Below are positions 46,659 to 55,040 of a DNA stretch of 64,000 nt, piece by piece. This DNA is from JAIBJN01 sp035762005 (lineage in GTDB: Bacteria; Actinomycetota; Thermoleophilia; Gaiellales; Gaiellaceae). Every line of letters begins with the position of its first letter. Positions within the stretch are counted from its first letter, which is position 1. Under the pieces are notes generated by a model, which saw only the letters and a list, made by a program, of their open reading frames with translations, searched no databases and was not told the origin of the DNA. The position numbers and the translations under genes are program-made. Location of the stretch: contig DASTQA010000015.1 in the NCBI GenBank assembly GCA_035762005.1, positions 1 to 64,000 on the forward strand, in the 5' to 3' direction.

Positions 46659-47129
46659 GTGCGGCGCGCGGCGCTCCTCGCCGCGGGGCCGCTCGCGCTC
46701 CTCGCGGGCGTCGCCGGGCTGGCGCTCGCGGCCGGCGGGCGCGCCGGTCCGCCGGCGCCGTGCTCGGAGGAGCCGGTCCGCGACCTGCCGGGGGAGACGG
46801 TCGAGCTCACGGCCGGCGAGGGGCTCTGGTCGGCCTGGCTCGCGTACCCGCCGGTCGAGGGCGAGGCCGTGACGGTGCTCTGGCGCGCCGAGGGCTCCGT
46901 CGAAGGCGGGCTCTCGCTTCGCGGAGAGGACGCCGAGGGGCGCCGCCTCGCCGTCGAGTTCGGCCCCTCTCCCGTGCTGCCGCAGCTACGCGGCGGCGGG
47001 CTCGCCTGGCCCCGGCCCGGGCGGGAATGGGGCACCCGCGTGCTCTTCCCCGCGCCCGGCTGCTGGCGGCTCGAGGTCGAGGCCGGCGAGCGACGGGGCG
47101 AGCTCGTCCTCCGGGTCGGCGCCGCATGA
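46659..47129 (+). CDS. Exported protein, function unknown
   Basis: 156 residues. N-terminal signal/anchor RRAALLAAGPLALLAGVAGLALAAGG. Mature part contains a single pair of cysteines (PAPCSEEPV; APGCWRLEV) and repeated beta-strand-like segments (VELTAGEGLWSAWLAYPP, AVTVLWRAEGSVEGGLSLRG, CWRLEVEAGERRGELVLRV), suggesting an immunoglobulin-like beta sandwich outside the membrane. GTG start; no clear ribosome site. Stop overlaps the dehydrogenase ATG by 4 bases, so the two are co-translated. Confidence 0.65.
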   Translation: MRRAALLAAGPLALLAGVAGLALAAGGRAGPPAPCSEEPVRDLPGETVELTAGEGLWSAWLAYPPVEGEAVTVLWRAEGSVEGGLSLRGEDAEGRRLAVEFGPSPVLPQLRGGGLAWPRPGREWGTRVLFPAPGCWRLEVEAGERRGELVLRVGAA

Positions 47130-48073
47130 GCGAGCGCGTCGTCGTCGGCGACCGCGGCTACCGGCTCGCCGAGGTGCGGACGCTGCTCCCCGGCCTGACG
47201 GTCGAGGCCGTCGAGGACCCGGCCGTCTGGGCCGGGGACGACGTCGTCGGGCTGCTCGTCGGCACCGAGGTGCGCGTGGGGCCGGCCGAGCTCGACCGTT
47301 TGCCCTCGCTCCGCGTCGTCGCCACGTGCAGCGTCGGCTTCGACCACATCGACCTCGAGGAGGCGTCGCGTCGCGGCGTCTGGGTCTGCAACGTGCCCGA
47401 CTACTGCGTCGAGGAGGTCGCGGACCACACGCTCGCGCTCCTGCTCGCCCTCTTGCGCGGCGTCGTCGAGCTCGACCGGGACGTCCGCGCGGGCGGTTGG
47501 AACTCGGACGCGGCGGGCCCGCTCCGGCGCCTCTCCGGGACGCGGCTCGGGGTCGTCGGCTTCGGCCGCACCGGACGCGCCGTCGCGGCACGGGCGCTCG
47601 CCCTCGGCTTCGAGGTGTGGGCCTCCGATCCGGTCGTGCCCGCCGAGAGGATCGCCGCCGCCGGCGCCCGGCCGGCCACGCTCGCCGAGCTCCTGGCCGC
47701 CTGCGCGGCCGTCACGCTGCACGTGCCGCTCACGCCCGAGACCGAGGGGCTGATCGGGACCGAGGAGATCGCCCGCATGCCGCGCGGGGCCGTGCTGGTC
47801 GACACGGCGCGGGAGCAGCTGGTCGACACCGCCGCCGTGCTGCGGGCGCTCACGACGGGGCAGCTCGGCGGCGCGGCCCTGGACGTACTCGCGGTCGAGC
47901 CGCCGACACGGGCCGCGCCGGCCCCGCAGGCGCCCCGGCTGGTCGTGACGCCGCATGCGGCCTGGTACAGCCCCGAAGCCGAGGCAGAGGTCTACCGCCG
48001 GCCGGTCCTCGCCGTGCGCGACGCCCTCGCAGGGCGACGGCCGACGGACGCGGTGACCGGCCCGGGGCTCTAG
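47126..48073 (+). CDS. D-2-hydroxyacid dehydrogenase, NAD(P)-dependent
   Basis: 315 residues. Reduces a 2-keto acid or oxidises a D-2-hydroxy acid. Seen: VATCSVGFDHIDLEEASRRGV, NAD loop LGVVGFGRTGRAVAARAL near 150, catalytic Arg in LVDTAREQLVD, Glu in LDVLAVEPP and His in VTPHAAWYS. All three catalytic residues are present. Length is that of single-domain-pair members (glyoxylate/hydroxypyruvate or phosphoglycerate-like without ACT). ATG overlaps the upstream exported-protein gene (ATGA). Substrate undetermined. Confidence 0.9.
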   Translation: MSERVVVGDRGYRLAEVRTLLPGLTVEAVEDPAVWAGDDVVGLLVGTEVRVGPAELDRLPSLRVVATCSVGFDHIDLEEASRRGVWVCNVPDYCVEEVADHTLALLLALLRGVVELDRDVRAGGWNSDAAGPLRRLSGTRLGVVGFGRTGRAVAARALALGFEVWASDPVVPAERIAAAGARPATLAELLAACAAVTLHVPLTPETEGLIGTEEIARMPRGAVLVDTAREQLVDTAAVLRALTTGQLGGAALDVLAVEPPTRAAPAPQAPRLVVTPHAAWYSPEAEAEVYRRPVLAVRDALAGRRPTDAVTGPGL

Positions 48074-48195
48074 GGGAGCGTCCCTTGGCCCTCGTGTCTG
48101 GTTTTGCCGCCCCGGCTTGTCCAGAACGGGCATTCCCCCGCACTCTCCGGCGTCCTAACCTTGAGCCCTTCGTCGTGGTCACAAGGAGTGAACGA

Positions 48196-48214
48196 GCCGA
48201 CCCGACGGGTCGGC
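48196..48214. promoter_or_regulatory. Perfect 19-base palindrome upstream of the second polyamine ABC operon
   Basis: GCCGACCCG, single A, CGGGTCGGC, ending 30 bases before the ATG of the binding-protein gene. Either an operator or a hairpin in the mRNA leader next to the ribosome site (AGGAGG at about 48231). Confidence 0.5.
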
Positions 48215-48244
48215 CGACGGTGCGGCACCCAGGAGGTGGAGAGG

Positions 48245-49438
48245 ATGAGCAGCGAGCACGACCGCGAGGATCCGATCTTGGAGCGTCGACTCGGGCGAGG
48301 TGACTTCCTCAAGCTCGGCGCCCTGACCGCCGGCTCCGGAATCCTGGCCGCGTGCGGTGCGGAGGATGCGCCCGAGCCCGCCGGGACGGGAGGCGGCGGG
48401 ACGACCGAAGCCGCCGAGGAGCGCCCCCCCATCGAGCAGGAGCCGGGCGACCTCGAGGTCTTCGAGTGGGCGGGGTACGAGTACCCGGCCTACGGCGGCA
48501 AGAACGGCGTCCTCAAGTCCTACGTCGACGAGCGCGGCAAGCCGAAGTTCACCTTCCTCACCTCCGACGACCAGGCGCTCGGCAAGGTGCGCGCCGGCTA
48601 TCGGCCCGACATCGTCCACCCGTGCGTCGACTACACGGGCAACTGGGTGGAGATGGGCGTCGTCCAGCCGTGGGACACGTCGCTCCTGACGAACTTCCCC
48701 GACCTGGAGGAGCCGCTCGTGACCGGCGGCCAGCTCGACGGCCAGCAGTACTTCATCCCGGCCGACTGGGGCTTCTCCTCCCCGCTCTACCGCTCCGACC
48801 AGGTCGAGCCCGACGGCGAGGAGTCGTGGGCGCTCTTCTACGACGACCGCTACGAGGGGAAGATCTCCTGGTGGGACAGCCCGCTCGAGAACTTCGTCAT
48901 CTGGGGCTACGTCAACGGCGTCGCGGATCCCTGGAAGATGAGCGACGAGGAGCTCGACGAGGCGCGGGAATTCCTCATCTCGAAGAAGCACCTCTGCCGG
49001 AACTTCTGGTCCTCCCAGACGGACCTCGACGCTGACATCGCCGCGGGGAACATCTGGATCGCCTACGCGTGGGCGGGCTCCTACGTCGCCGCGAGGGACG
49101 CCGGGCTCGACGTCGTCTACAGCGAGCCGAAGGAGGGCCGTCTCGGCTGGAACTGCGGCTTCGTGCTCATGGCCGACACGGAGAACTTCCGCCACGCGCA
49201 CGAGTTCGTCGACGCCTGGTCGAGCGTCGAGTCCGCCGAGTGGATCATCAACAACTACGCGTACGGCCACGCGAACACGAGCGTCGACCTCACGAAGGTG
49301 CCGGCGGACTACGTCGACGTCTTCAAGCTGGACAATCCCGAGGCGCGCCAGGAGCCGAACGCCCACTACGCACGCCCCGTGTCGACCGCCGACCGGGCCC
49401 GCTACGCGCAGCGCTGGGACGAGGTGAAGGCCGCCTAG
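48245..49438 (+). CDS. Polyamine-type ABC transporter substrate-binding lipoprotein, PotD-like
   Basis: 397 residues. N-terminus carries RRLGRGDFLKLGALTAGSGILAACG: an arginine pair followed by a hydrophobic stretch and lipobox LAAC, hence lipid-anchored and perhaps Tat-exported. A glycine/threonine/glutamate linker follows. The mature domain has LEVFEWAGYEYPAYGG, DIVHPCVDYTGNWVEMGV and WIAYAWAGSYVAARDAG, in the spermidine/putrescine-binding layout. AGGAGG stands before the ATG. First gene of a three-gene set with two permeases; sequence is clearly different from the paralogue at 879, so ligand preference may differ. Confidence 0.92.
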   Translation: MSSEHDREDPILERRLGRGDFLKLGALTAGSGILAACGAEDAPEPAGTGGGGTTEAAEERPPIEQEPGDLEVFEWAGYEYPAYGGKNGVLKSYVDERGKPKFTFLTSDDQALGKVRAGYRPDIVHPCVDYTGNWVEMGVVQPWDTSLLTNFPDLEEPLVTGGQLDGQQYFIPADWGFSSPLYRSDQVEPDGEESWALFYDDRYEGKISWWDSPLENFVIWGYVNGVADPWKMSDEELDEAREFLISKKHLCRNFWSSQTDLDADIAAGNIWIAYAWAGSYVAARDAGLDVVYSEPKEGRLGWNCGFVLMADTENFRHAHEFVDAWSSVESAEWIINNYAYGHANTSVDLTKVPADYVDVFKLDNPEARQEPNAHYARPVSTADRARYAQRWDEVKAA

Positions 49439-49452
49439 CGGTACACGGCAGG

Positions 49453-50370
49453 ATGGCCGTCGAGGCCCCGAAGATCGCGGCGCCGAAGCCGGCTCAGGGC
49501 TTCCTGGGCCGGCCGAGGCCCGCCCTCGTGACGACGGGGCTCCTCGCGCCGCCGGTCCTCTGGCTCGGGATCTTCTTCCTCGTCCCGGTCGTCCTCATCT
49601 TCCTCTACAGCGTCAACGTCTTCGCCTTCTTCCCGGGCACGCAGGCGTTCACGCTCGACGCCTGGAAGAACTTCCTCGACGGGTCGCCCTTCCTCGACCT
49701 CTTCTGGAAGAGCATCCGCATGTCGCTGATCGTCTCGGTCGTCGCCGTCGTCGCGGCCTACCCGATCGCGTACTACATCGCACTCGTCGCCTCGAAGCGG
49801 AAGTACGTCCTCCTCCTCCTGATCCTCGCGCCCTTCCTCGTCAGCTACTTCCTCCGGATCCTCGCCTGGAAGGTCATCCTCGGCGACCAGGGCGTCATCA
49901 ACTCGTTCCTCTACTGGACCGGCCTGCGGGCCGACGACGACCCGGTCTCCTGGCTCATCTACAGCCAGTTCGCCGTCATCCTGACGCTGATCTACGTCTA
50001 CGTGCCCTTCGTGGCGCTGCCGATCTTCGCCACGCTCGAGTCCCTCGACCGCCGTCTGCTCGAGGCGGCCTCGGACCTGGGCGCGAGCCGCTGGCAGGCG
50101 TTCCGCAAGGTGACGCTGCCGCTCTCCCTGCCCGGCGTGATCGCGGCGTTCATCTTCGTCTTCATCCCGACGATCGGGGAGTACTTCACGCCGCTCCTCG
50201 TCGGCGGCGTCGGCGGGACGATGTTCGGGAACGCGATCGCGGACCAGTTCGGCCAGAGCCTCAACTGGCTCAACGGCTCGGTGCTCTCGTTCTTCCTGCT
50301 CGCCGTCGTCGCCGTCCTCATGAGCATCTTCGCCCGCTTCCTCACGGTGCGCCGGGTGGCGACGGGCTAG
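49453..50370 (+). CDS. Polyamine-type ABC transporter permease, PotB-like
   Basis: 305 residues, six helices, beginning VTTGLLAPPVLWLGIFFLVPVVLIFLYSV. The EAA loop is LLEAASDLGASRWQAFRKVTLP, followed by LSLPG. Starts 14 bases after the binding-protein stop; its TAG shares its G with the GTG of the next permease (TAGTG). Forms the membrane channel with that permease. Confidence 0.93.
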   Translation: MAVEAPKIAAPKPAQGFLGRPRPALVTTGLLAPPVLWLGIFFLVPVVLIFLYSVNVFAFFPGTQAFTLDAWKNFLDGSPFLDLFWKSIRMSLIVSVVAVVAAYPIAYYIALVASKRKYVLLLLILAPFLVSYFLRILAWKVILGDQGVINSFLYWTGLRADDDPVSWLIYSQFAVILTLIYVYVPFVALPIFATLESLDRRLLEAASDLGASRWQAFRKVTLPLSLPGVIAAFIFVFIPTIGEYFTPLLVGGVGGTMFGNAIADQFGQSLNWLNGSVLSFFLLAVVAVLMSIFARFLTVRRVATG

Positions 50371-51221
50371 TGGCGACGCCGATGGACATCACGGTCTCGC
50401 GCAACGGCAGGCGGACGCTCAACGTCTGGTTCGCGATCCTGCTCGTCTTCCTCTATTCCCCGCTCATCCTGCTGCTCGTCTTCTCGTTCAACGACAACAA
50501 CCTGCCCGTCTTCCCCCTCCGCGGCTTCACGACCCAGGCCTACGAGGACTTCGCGGCCAACGCGGAGCTGCGGGCCTCCGTCGTCACGAGCGCGAAGGTG
50601 GCGGCCGTCTCCAGCCTCGCCGCCGCCGTCCTCGGCCTCCTCGCGGCCATCGTCCTCGTGCGGCGGCGCGTGGTGGGCAAGTCGGCCGCCTCGGCGCTCC
50701 TCCTGAGCCCGCTCGTCGTCCCCTACATCGCCCTCGCCATCGGGCTCCTCGTCTTCTTCAACGAGGTGAGCGTGCGGCCCGGCTTCTCGACCATCGTCAT
50801 GGGACACGTCGTGCTCTCGATCCCGTACACGATCCTCATCCTCGTGCCGCGCCTCGAGCGGCTGGACGTCCGCCTCGAGGAGGCCTCGCGCGACCTCGGC
50901 GCGGGCGCGCTCCAGACCTTCCGCCTGATCACGTTCCCGCTCCTCCTCCCTGCCCTCGTCTCCGCGTACATCGTCGCGTTCGTCCTCTCCTTCGACGAGA
51001 TCGTCGTCGCTTCGTTCATCGCGGGCGACACGACGACGTTCCCGCTCTACCTCTTCTCGCAGCTCCGCTTCCCGACGCTCCTGCCGCAGGTGATCGCGGT
51101 CGCGTGCATCGTCATGGCCGCCTCGGTGCTCGTCCTCGTCGGCGCGGAGATCGGCCGGCGGGTCGTCGAGCGGCGCCTCGGCGCGGAGCTCGCCGCGCCC
51201 CCGGCGGGCGCGGACGCCTAG
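50370..51221 (+). CDS. Polyamine-type ABC transporter permease, PotC-like
   Basis: 283 residues, six helices, starting ILLVFLYSPLILLLVFSFNDN, a typical PotC opening. EAA loop: RLEEASRDLGAGALQTFRLITFP. GTG start overlaps the PotB-like stop by one base. Its stop codon shares the palindrome CTAG (51218-51221) with the stop of the convergent ATPase gene. Confidence 0.93.
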   Translation: MATPMDITVSRNGRRTLNVWFAILLVFLYSPLILLLVFSFNDNNLPVFPLRGFTTQAYEDFAANAELRASVVTSAKVAAVSSLAAAVLGLLAAIVLVRRRVVGKSAASALLLSPLVVPYIALAIGLLVFFNEVSVRPGFSTIVMGHVVLSIPYTILILVPRLERLDVRLEEASRDLGAGALQTFRLITFPLLLPALVSAYIVAFVLSFDEIVVASFIAGDTTTFPLYLFSQLRFPTLLPQVIAVACIVMAASVLVLVGAEIGRRVVERRLGAELAAPPAGADA

Positions 51222-52318
51222 CCCGAGGAGTACGGCTCGGCGAGCACGGAGCTTCCGTGCGGCGGCCAGGTGAGGACGACGTCGCGGCCGGACTCGACGC
51301 CGGGGTTCACCTCGTCGTTCATGCGGTAGCTGACGACGCGCCCGAGCTTCGTGTCGACGTGGAACTGCGTCAGCGAGCCGAGGTAGATGACCTCGGCGAC
51401 GACGCCCTCGAGCCGGGAGCCCTCCTCGGGGGCCGGGCGGCCGGAGGGCGCGATGCGGATCCGCTCCGGGCGGACGGCGAGCCGCAGCTCGTCCCCGCGG
51501 CGGTGGCCGTTCTCCGCCTCCACGACGAGGCGCTCGGTGGAGGAGACGTACGAGACGAGCTGCCGGCCGTCGACCTCGTCGACGCGGAACTCGAGCGCGT
51601 TCAGCGAGCCGATGAAGTCGGCGCAGAACGCCGTCACCGGCCGCTCGTAGAGCTCGCGCGGCGGCGCAACCTGCTCGACGACGCCGTCGTTCATGACGGC
51701 GATCCGGTCGGACATGGCCAGCGCCTCCTCCTGGTCGTGCGTGACGTAGACGAACGTCGTCCCGAGCTCCGACTGGATCCGCTTGAGCTCGAGCTGCATC
51801 TGCTTGCGAAGCTTGACGTCGAGCGCCCCGAGCGGCTCGTCGAGCAGGAGCGCGGCGGGCCGGTTCACGAGCGCGCGGGCGAGCGCGACCCGCTGCTGCT
51901 GGCCGCCGGAGAGCTGGGCCGGCTTGCGCTTCTCCAGGCCCTCGAGCCGGACGATGCGGAGCATCTCGGACATCCGCGCGCGCCGCTCCGCCTTGTCCAC
52001 GCGCTTCAGGCGCATCCCGAAGGCGATGTTGTCCCCGATGGACATGTGCGGGAAGAGCGCGTAGTGCTGGAAGACCATGTTGACGTTGCGCCGGTTCGGC
52101 GGCACGACGGTCACGTCGACCCCGCGCAGGAGGATCCGCCCCTCGTCGGGCTGCTCGAAGCCGCCGATCATGCGCAGCGTCGTCGTCTTGCCGCAGCCGC
52201 TCGGGCCGAGGAGCGAGAAGAACTCGCCCTCGCGGATCTCGAGCGAGACCGAGCGCACGGCCTCGACGGCGTCGAACCGCTTGCTGACGTCCTCGAGGGT
52301 GATGCCGCTGTCGCTCAC
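51218..52318 (-). CDS. Polyamine-type ABC transporter ATP-binding protein, PotA-like
   Basis: 366 residues. Walker A GPSGCGKTT, Q-loop VFQHYALFP, signature LSGGQQQR, Walker B ALLLDEPLGALD, switch VTHDQEE, then a TOBE-type C-terminus. GTG 52318 is chosen since the longer frame (to 52399) would overlap the next gene and cover its promoter: TTGAGC (-35), 16 bases, TAGACT (-10), 11 bases to GTG. Unusually, the ATPase is transcribed against its permeases, so subunit dosage is set by two promoters. Confidence 0.93.
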   Translation of the reverse strand: MSDSGITLEDVSKRFDAVEAVRSVSLEIREGEFFSLLGPSGCGKTTTLRMIGGFEQPDEGRILLRGVDVTVVPPNRRNVNMVFQHYALFPHMSIGDNIAFGMRLKRVDKAERRARMSEMLRIVRLEGLEKRKPAQLSGGQQQRVALARALVNRPAALLLDEPLGALDVKLRKQMQLELKRIQSELGTTFVYVTHDQEEALAMSDRIAVMNDGVVEQVAPPRELYERPVTAFCADFIGSLNALEFRVDEVDGRQLVSYVSSTERLVVEAENGHRRGDELRLAVRPERIRIAPSGRPAPEEGSRLEGVVAEVIYLGSLTQFHVDTKLGRVVSYRMNDEVNPGVESGRDVVLTWPPHGSSVLAEPYSSG

Positions 52319-52329
52319 GCGTCCCGACG

Positions 52330-52357
52330 AGTCTAACGGAGCGATTTGCAGGCTCAA
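52330..52357 (-). promoter_or_regulatory. Promoter of the convergent potA-like gene
   Basis: Minus strand TTGAGC (52357-52352), 16-base spacer, TAGACT (52335-52330). Leader of about 5 bases before the GTG. One of the few promoters here with a recognisable -35. Confidence 0.6.
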
Positions 52358-52380
52358 AGCCGAGGCGGGATCCTCTCGGC

Positions 52381-53106
52381 ATGGGCGGACGGTGGGCACG
52401 CGGCGACCTGCTCCTCGCGGGAGGGGCCGTCGTCGGGCTCGCCGCGAGCGCCGAGACGGCCTGGTCGCTGCGCGCCCGCTTCGCCCTCGACCTCGAGGGC
52501 CTGTCGGCGGCCGAGCGGGCGGGCATCGCGCTCTGGGACTTCCGCCCGCTCCCGACGGCGGTCTTCGCAGGAGCGGCGGTCGCGCTCCTGCTCGCGCTCG
52601 CCGACGAGGGCGGCGGCCGCCTCGTCGCCGTGCGCGGCGCGGCGCGCACCGGCCTCGTCCTCCTCGCCGGCGCCCACGCGGCCCTCGCCGTGCTCGTCCT
52701 CGGCCTCGCGGTCTGGATCGCGGCGGCGGGCGAGGTCGGCGAGCGAGGTGGCCTCGGCTTCGCGTACTCGGCGGACGACCGCGCGGTCACGCTCGCGACG
52801 CAGGCCGCCGCGTGGGTTCCGCTCGCGCTCCTCCTCGGCGCGGCGGCGGTCCTCGCCGCCCGCGAGCCACGTGACACCGCGGCACCTGCAGACGACGTGC
52901 GCCCGGCCGCGGAAGCGGCGCCCCCGGCGCCCTCCACGCTCGCCGAGCTCGAGGCGCTCTGGCGGGAGCGGCTCGCCCTCGGCCCGCGGCGGGAGCGCGG
53001 GCGGCTGCTGCTCCAGCGGATCAGGGCGGCGGAGGAGGCGGGAGACGCCGAGGCGGCCGGGCGGCTCGCCGCGGAGCTGCGGGCGCTCGTCGACCGCTCC
53101 GGCTAG
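52381..53106 (+). CDS. Membrane protein with cytoplasmic helical tail, function unknown
   Basis: 241 residues. About four hydrophobic helices in residues 10-160 (LLLAGGAVVGLAASAETAW; PLPTAVFAGAAVALLLALA; GLVLLAGAHAALAVLVLGLAVWI; AAAWVPLALLLGAAAVLAA), then a proline/alanine linker and an acidic-basic helical tail (LAELEALWRERLALGPRRERGRLLLQRIRAAEE) that may form a coiled coil. Its stop TAG shares CTAG with the stop of the convergent PucR gene. No family recognised. Confidence 0.65.
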   Translation: MGGRWARGDLLLAGGAVVGLAASAETAWSLRARFALDLEGLSAAERAGIALWDFRPLPTAVFAGAAVALLLALADEGGGRLVAVRGAARTGLVLLAGAHAALAVLVLGLAVWIAAAGEVGERGGLGFAYSADDRAVTLATQAAAWVPLALLLGAAAVLAAREPRDTAAPADDVRPAAEAAPPAPSTLAELEALWRERLALGPRRERGRLLLQRIRAAEEAGDAEAAGRLAAELRALVDRSG

Positions 53107-54554
53107 CGGGGGCGGCCGTCGCGGACCGCGAGCGCCTGGCGCGCGCGCACGGCGAGCCAGAGCTCCATCCGCTGGTCCGGCTCGTCCGGGTGGCGCCCGG
53201 TCTGCTCGCGCAGCCGCTCCATGCGGTAGCGGAGCGTGTGCCGGTGCACGCCGAGCTGCTCGGCAGCGTCGCTCCAGCGACAGCCCGAGTCGAGGAGCGC
53301 CGTCAGGGAGTCCATGAGCCGCTCGCTCGCCCCGGCGGCGCCGAGCACCCGGTCGACGAAGGCCTCGAGCGCGGCGTCCGGGAGGCTGAGCAGGAGCTCG
53401 AGGGAGCCGAGGTCCCGGTAGGAGGCGACGTCGCCGCGGGCCGCGTCGAGCGCCGCCCGCGCCTCGAGCAGGCTGCGCCCGAGGGCGCGCCCGTGGGTGG
53501 GGCGACCGACCCCGACGCGGGCCTGCCGGCGGGCGCGCACGATCTCCTCCGCGAGCCCGAGGATCTCGTCCTCGTCGGCGGCCTCGACGAGGAAGGCCGC
53601 GCGGTCGCGCCGCGTCGTCGAGAGGTAGCGCACGTGCCGGCGGTCGAGCTCCTCCGCGACCTCGCGGCGGACCTGCTCGCCCGAGCCGCCGTTGCGGGGC
53701 GCCGCCAGGAGGGCGGCGTAGGTCCCGGCGGGCTCGAGCCCGAACGCGGCCATGCGACGCCCGGCCTCGCGGTCGTCCAGCCGCTCGTCCTCGAGGTCCT
53801 CGAGCAGGTCGCCGGCGAGCCGGAGCTCGGCCGCGCTCACGGCCCGCCGCCGCGACAGCTCGAACGCGAGGGCGGTCTGGCCGTGGTGGAGGACGAGCTT
53901 GTCGTACTCGCCCAACGGCGTCCCGTCTCGGGCCGCGCGCAAGGTCGCCGCCTCGCCGGCGGCGACGACGGGCAGCTCGAGAGCCCCCTCGAACGAGGCC
54001 CGCCGCCGCCCGTGGCGCTCGCTGACGACGCGTCCGTGCTCGTCCACGAGGGCGAGGCTGCAGTCGAGGTGGTTGCAGACGATCGCGAGGAGCGCGTGGA
54101 GGCCGCGGCCCTTGATGACGGCGTCGGCCAGGCGCTCGTGGACGGCGAGGGCGCGGGTCTGGTGCTCGAGCTGCTCGTTCGCGAGGTGGGCGAAGGCCGC
54201 CTTCGTGATGGCGACGAAGGGAACCTCGTAGGAGACGGCGAGCACGGGGAACGCCAGCTTGTTCGCCTCCTCCACGAGCGGCTGCGGCACGGCAGCGAAG
54301 CCGAACCCGGTGCCGAAGCCGAGCCCGGCGAGACCGTGCCTCGCCAGACGGCGGACGTACGCCCGCTGCGTCGTCGCGAGCTCGCCCACACCCAGTCCGG
54401 TCGTGAGCAGGAACTCGCCGCCCTCGAGGAAGGGCGTCGGGTCGGCGAGCTCGGAAACGTGGAGCCAGCTCACCTCGTGGCCGAGCCCGTCGGCGCCCGC
54501 GACCAGGGTCAGCTCGACGCCGGGCAGCTCCCCAAGGTCACGAACGGTCAGCAT
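53103..54554 (-). CDS. PucR-family transcriptional regulator
   Basis: 483 residues from ATG 54554. N-terminal PucR ligand domain (MLTVRDLGELPGVELTLVAGADGL, with ADPTPFLEGGEFLLTTGLGV), a central GGDEF-like region, and a C-terminal helix-turn-helix (LLDSGCRWSDAAEQLGVHRHTLRYRMERLREQTG). Family members control purine, amine or sugar-acid catabolism genes, often those next to them. Here it neighbours the second polyamine ABC locus and is a good candidate for its activator, but this is inference. Upstream extension of the frame to 54983 is a shadow of the next gene. Start has no clear ribosome site. Confidence 0.9.
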   Translation of the reverse strand: MLTVRDLGELPGVELTLVAGADGLGHEVSWLHVSELADPTPFLEGGEFLLTTGLGVGELATTQRAYVRRLARHGLAGLGFGTGFGFAAVPQPLVEEANKLAFPVLAVSYEVPFVAITKAAFAHLANEQLEHQTRALAVHERLADAVIKGRGLHALLAIVCNHLDCSLALVDEHGRVVSERHGRRRASFEGALELPVVAAGEAATLRAARDGTPLGEYDKLVLHHGQTALAFELSRRRAVSAAELRLAGDLLEDLEDERLDDREAGRRMAAFGLEPAGTYAALLAAPRNGGSGEQVRREVAEELDRRHVRYLSTTRRDRAAFLVEAADEDEILGLAEEIVRARRQARVGVGRPTHGRALGRSLLEARAALDAARGDVASYRDLGSLELLLSLPDAALEAFVDRVLGAAGASERLMDSLTALLDSGCRWSDAAEQLGVHRHTLRYRMERLREQTGRHPDEPDQRMELWLAVRARQALAVRDGRPR

Positions 54555-54696
54555 GTCACCGATTTCGACTCCGTGGCCAAGACGGTACGGCGCCGGAAGC
54601 CAGCCCGCAAGAGGCGACGCGGCCGGCGGCGCCGCCCGGACTGGACAACGGGTCGAAGAGACGAGCGGCCGTTCGGCCGGGGCGGCCCTCGGCCGG

Positions 54697-54951
54697 CTAG
54701 CGGCTCTCGTAGACCTTCCCCGCCTTGGCGATGCCGCGGGAGACGATGTAGGCGGCGGCGAGGACGACAGTCGCGGTGAGGAAGGCGGGCCAGTCGACCG
54801 AGTCGGCGGCCAGCGTGACGACGAGCGCGACCAGCCAGGCGAGGAGGAAGACGACGAGCTCGCCCGTCGGAGCGGGCATGGCGGGCATGGGGTAGTACGG
54901 GCGCTCGTAGCTCTGCGCCGGAGGCGGCGGGGGCGGCGGCGTGCTCGACAT
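54697..54951 (-). CDS. Small two-helix membrane protein
   Basis: 84 residues. Proline-rich cytoplasmic start (SSTPPPPPPPAQSYERPYYPMP), then two hydrophobic segments: GELVVFLLAWLVALVVTLAA and FLTATVVLAAAYIVSRGI, ending in a short basic tail. AGGAGG six bases before the ATG supports it. Widespread style of actinobacterial small membrane protein; function unknown. Confidence 0.72.
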   Translation of the reverse strand: MSSTPPPPPPPAQSYERPYYPMPAMPAPTGELVVFLLAWLVALVVTLAADSVDWPAFLTATVVLAAAYIVSRGIAKAGKVYESR

Positions 54952-55023
54952 GCGTCCTCCTTGGCTCGTGCGGTCGGCGGCATGCTATCGCGCTCGTCCG
55001 GCCGTTCCGGAAGATGCGGCCGT

Positions 55024-55029
55024 TACGAT
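55024..55029 (+). promoter_or_regulatory. -10 hexamer TACGAT of the VOC-like gene
   Basis: TACGAT with 11 bases to GTG 55041. The spacing is longer than in most of the leaderless-type genes here. Confidence 0.4.
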
Positions 55030-55040
55030 GGCCCGGCCCG

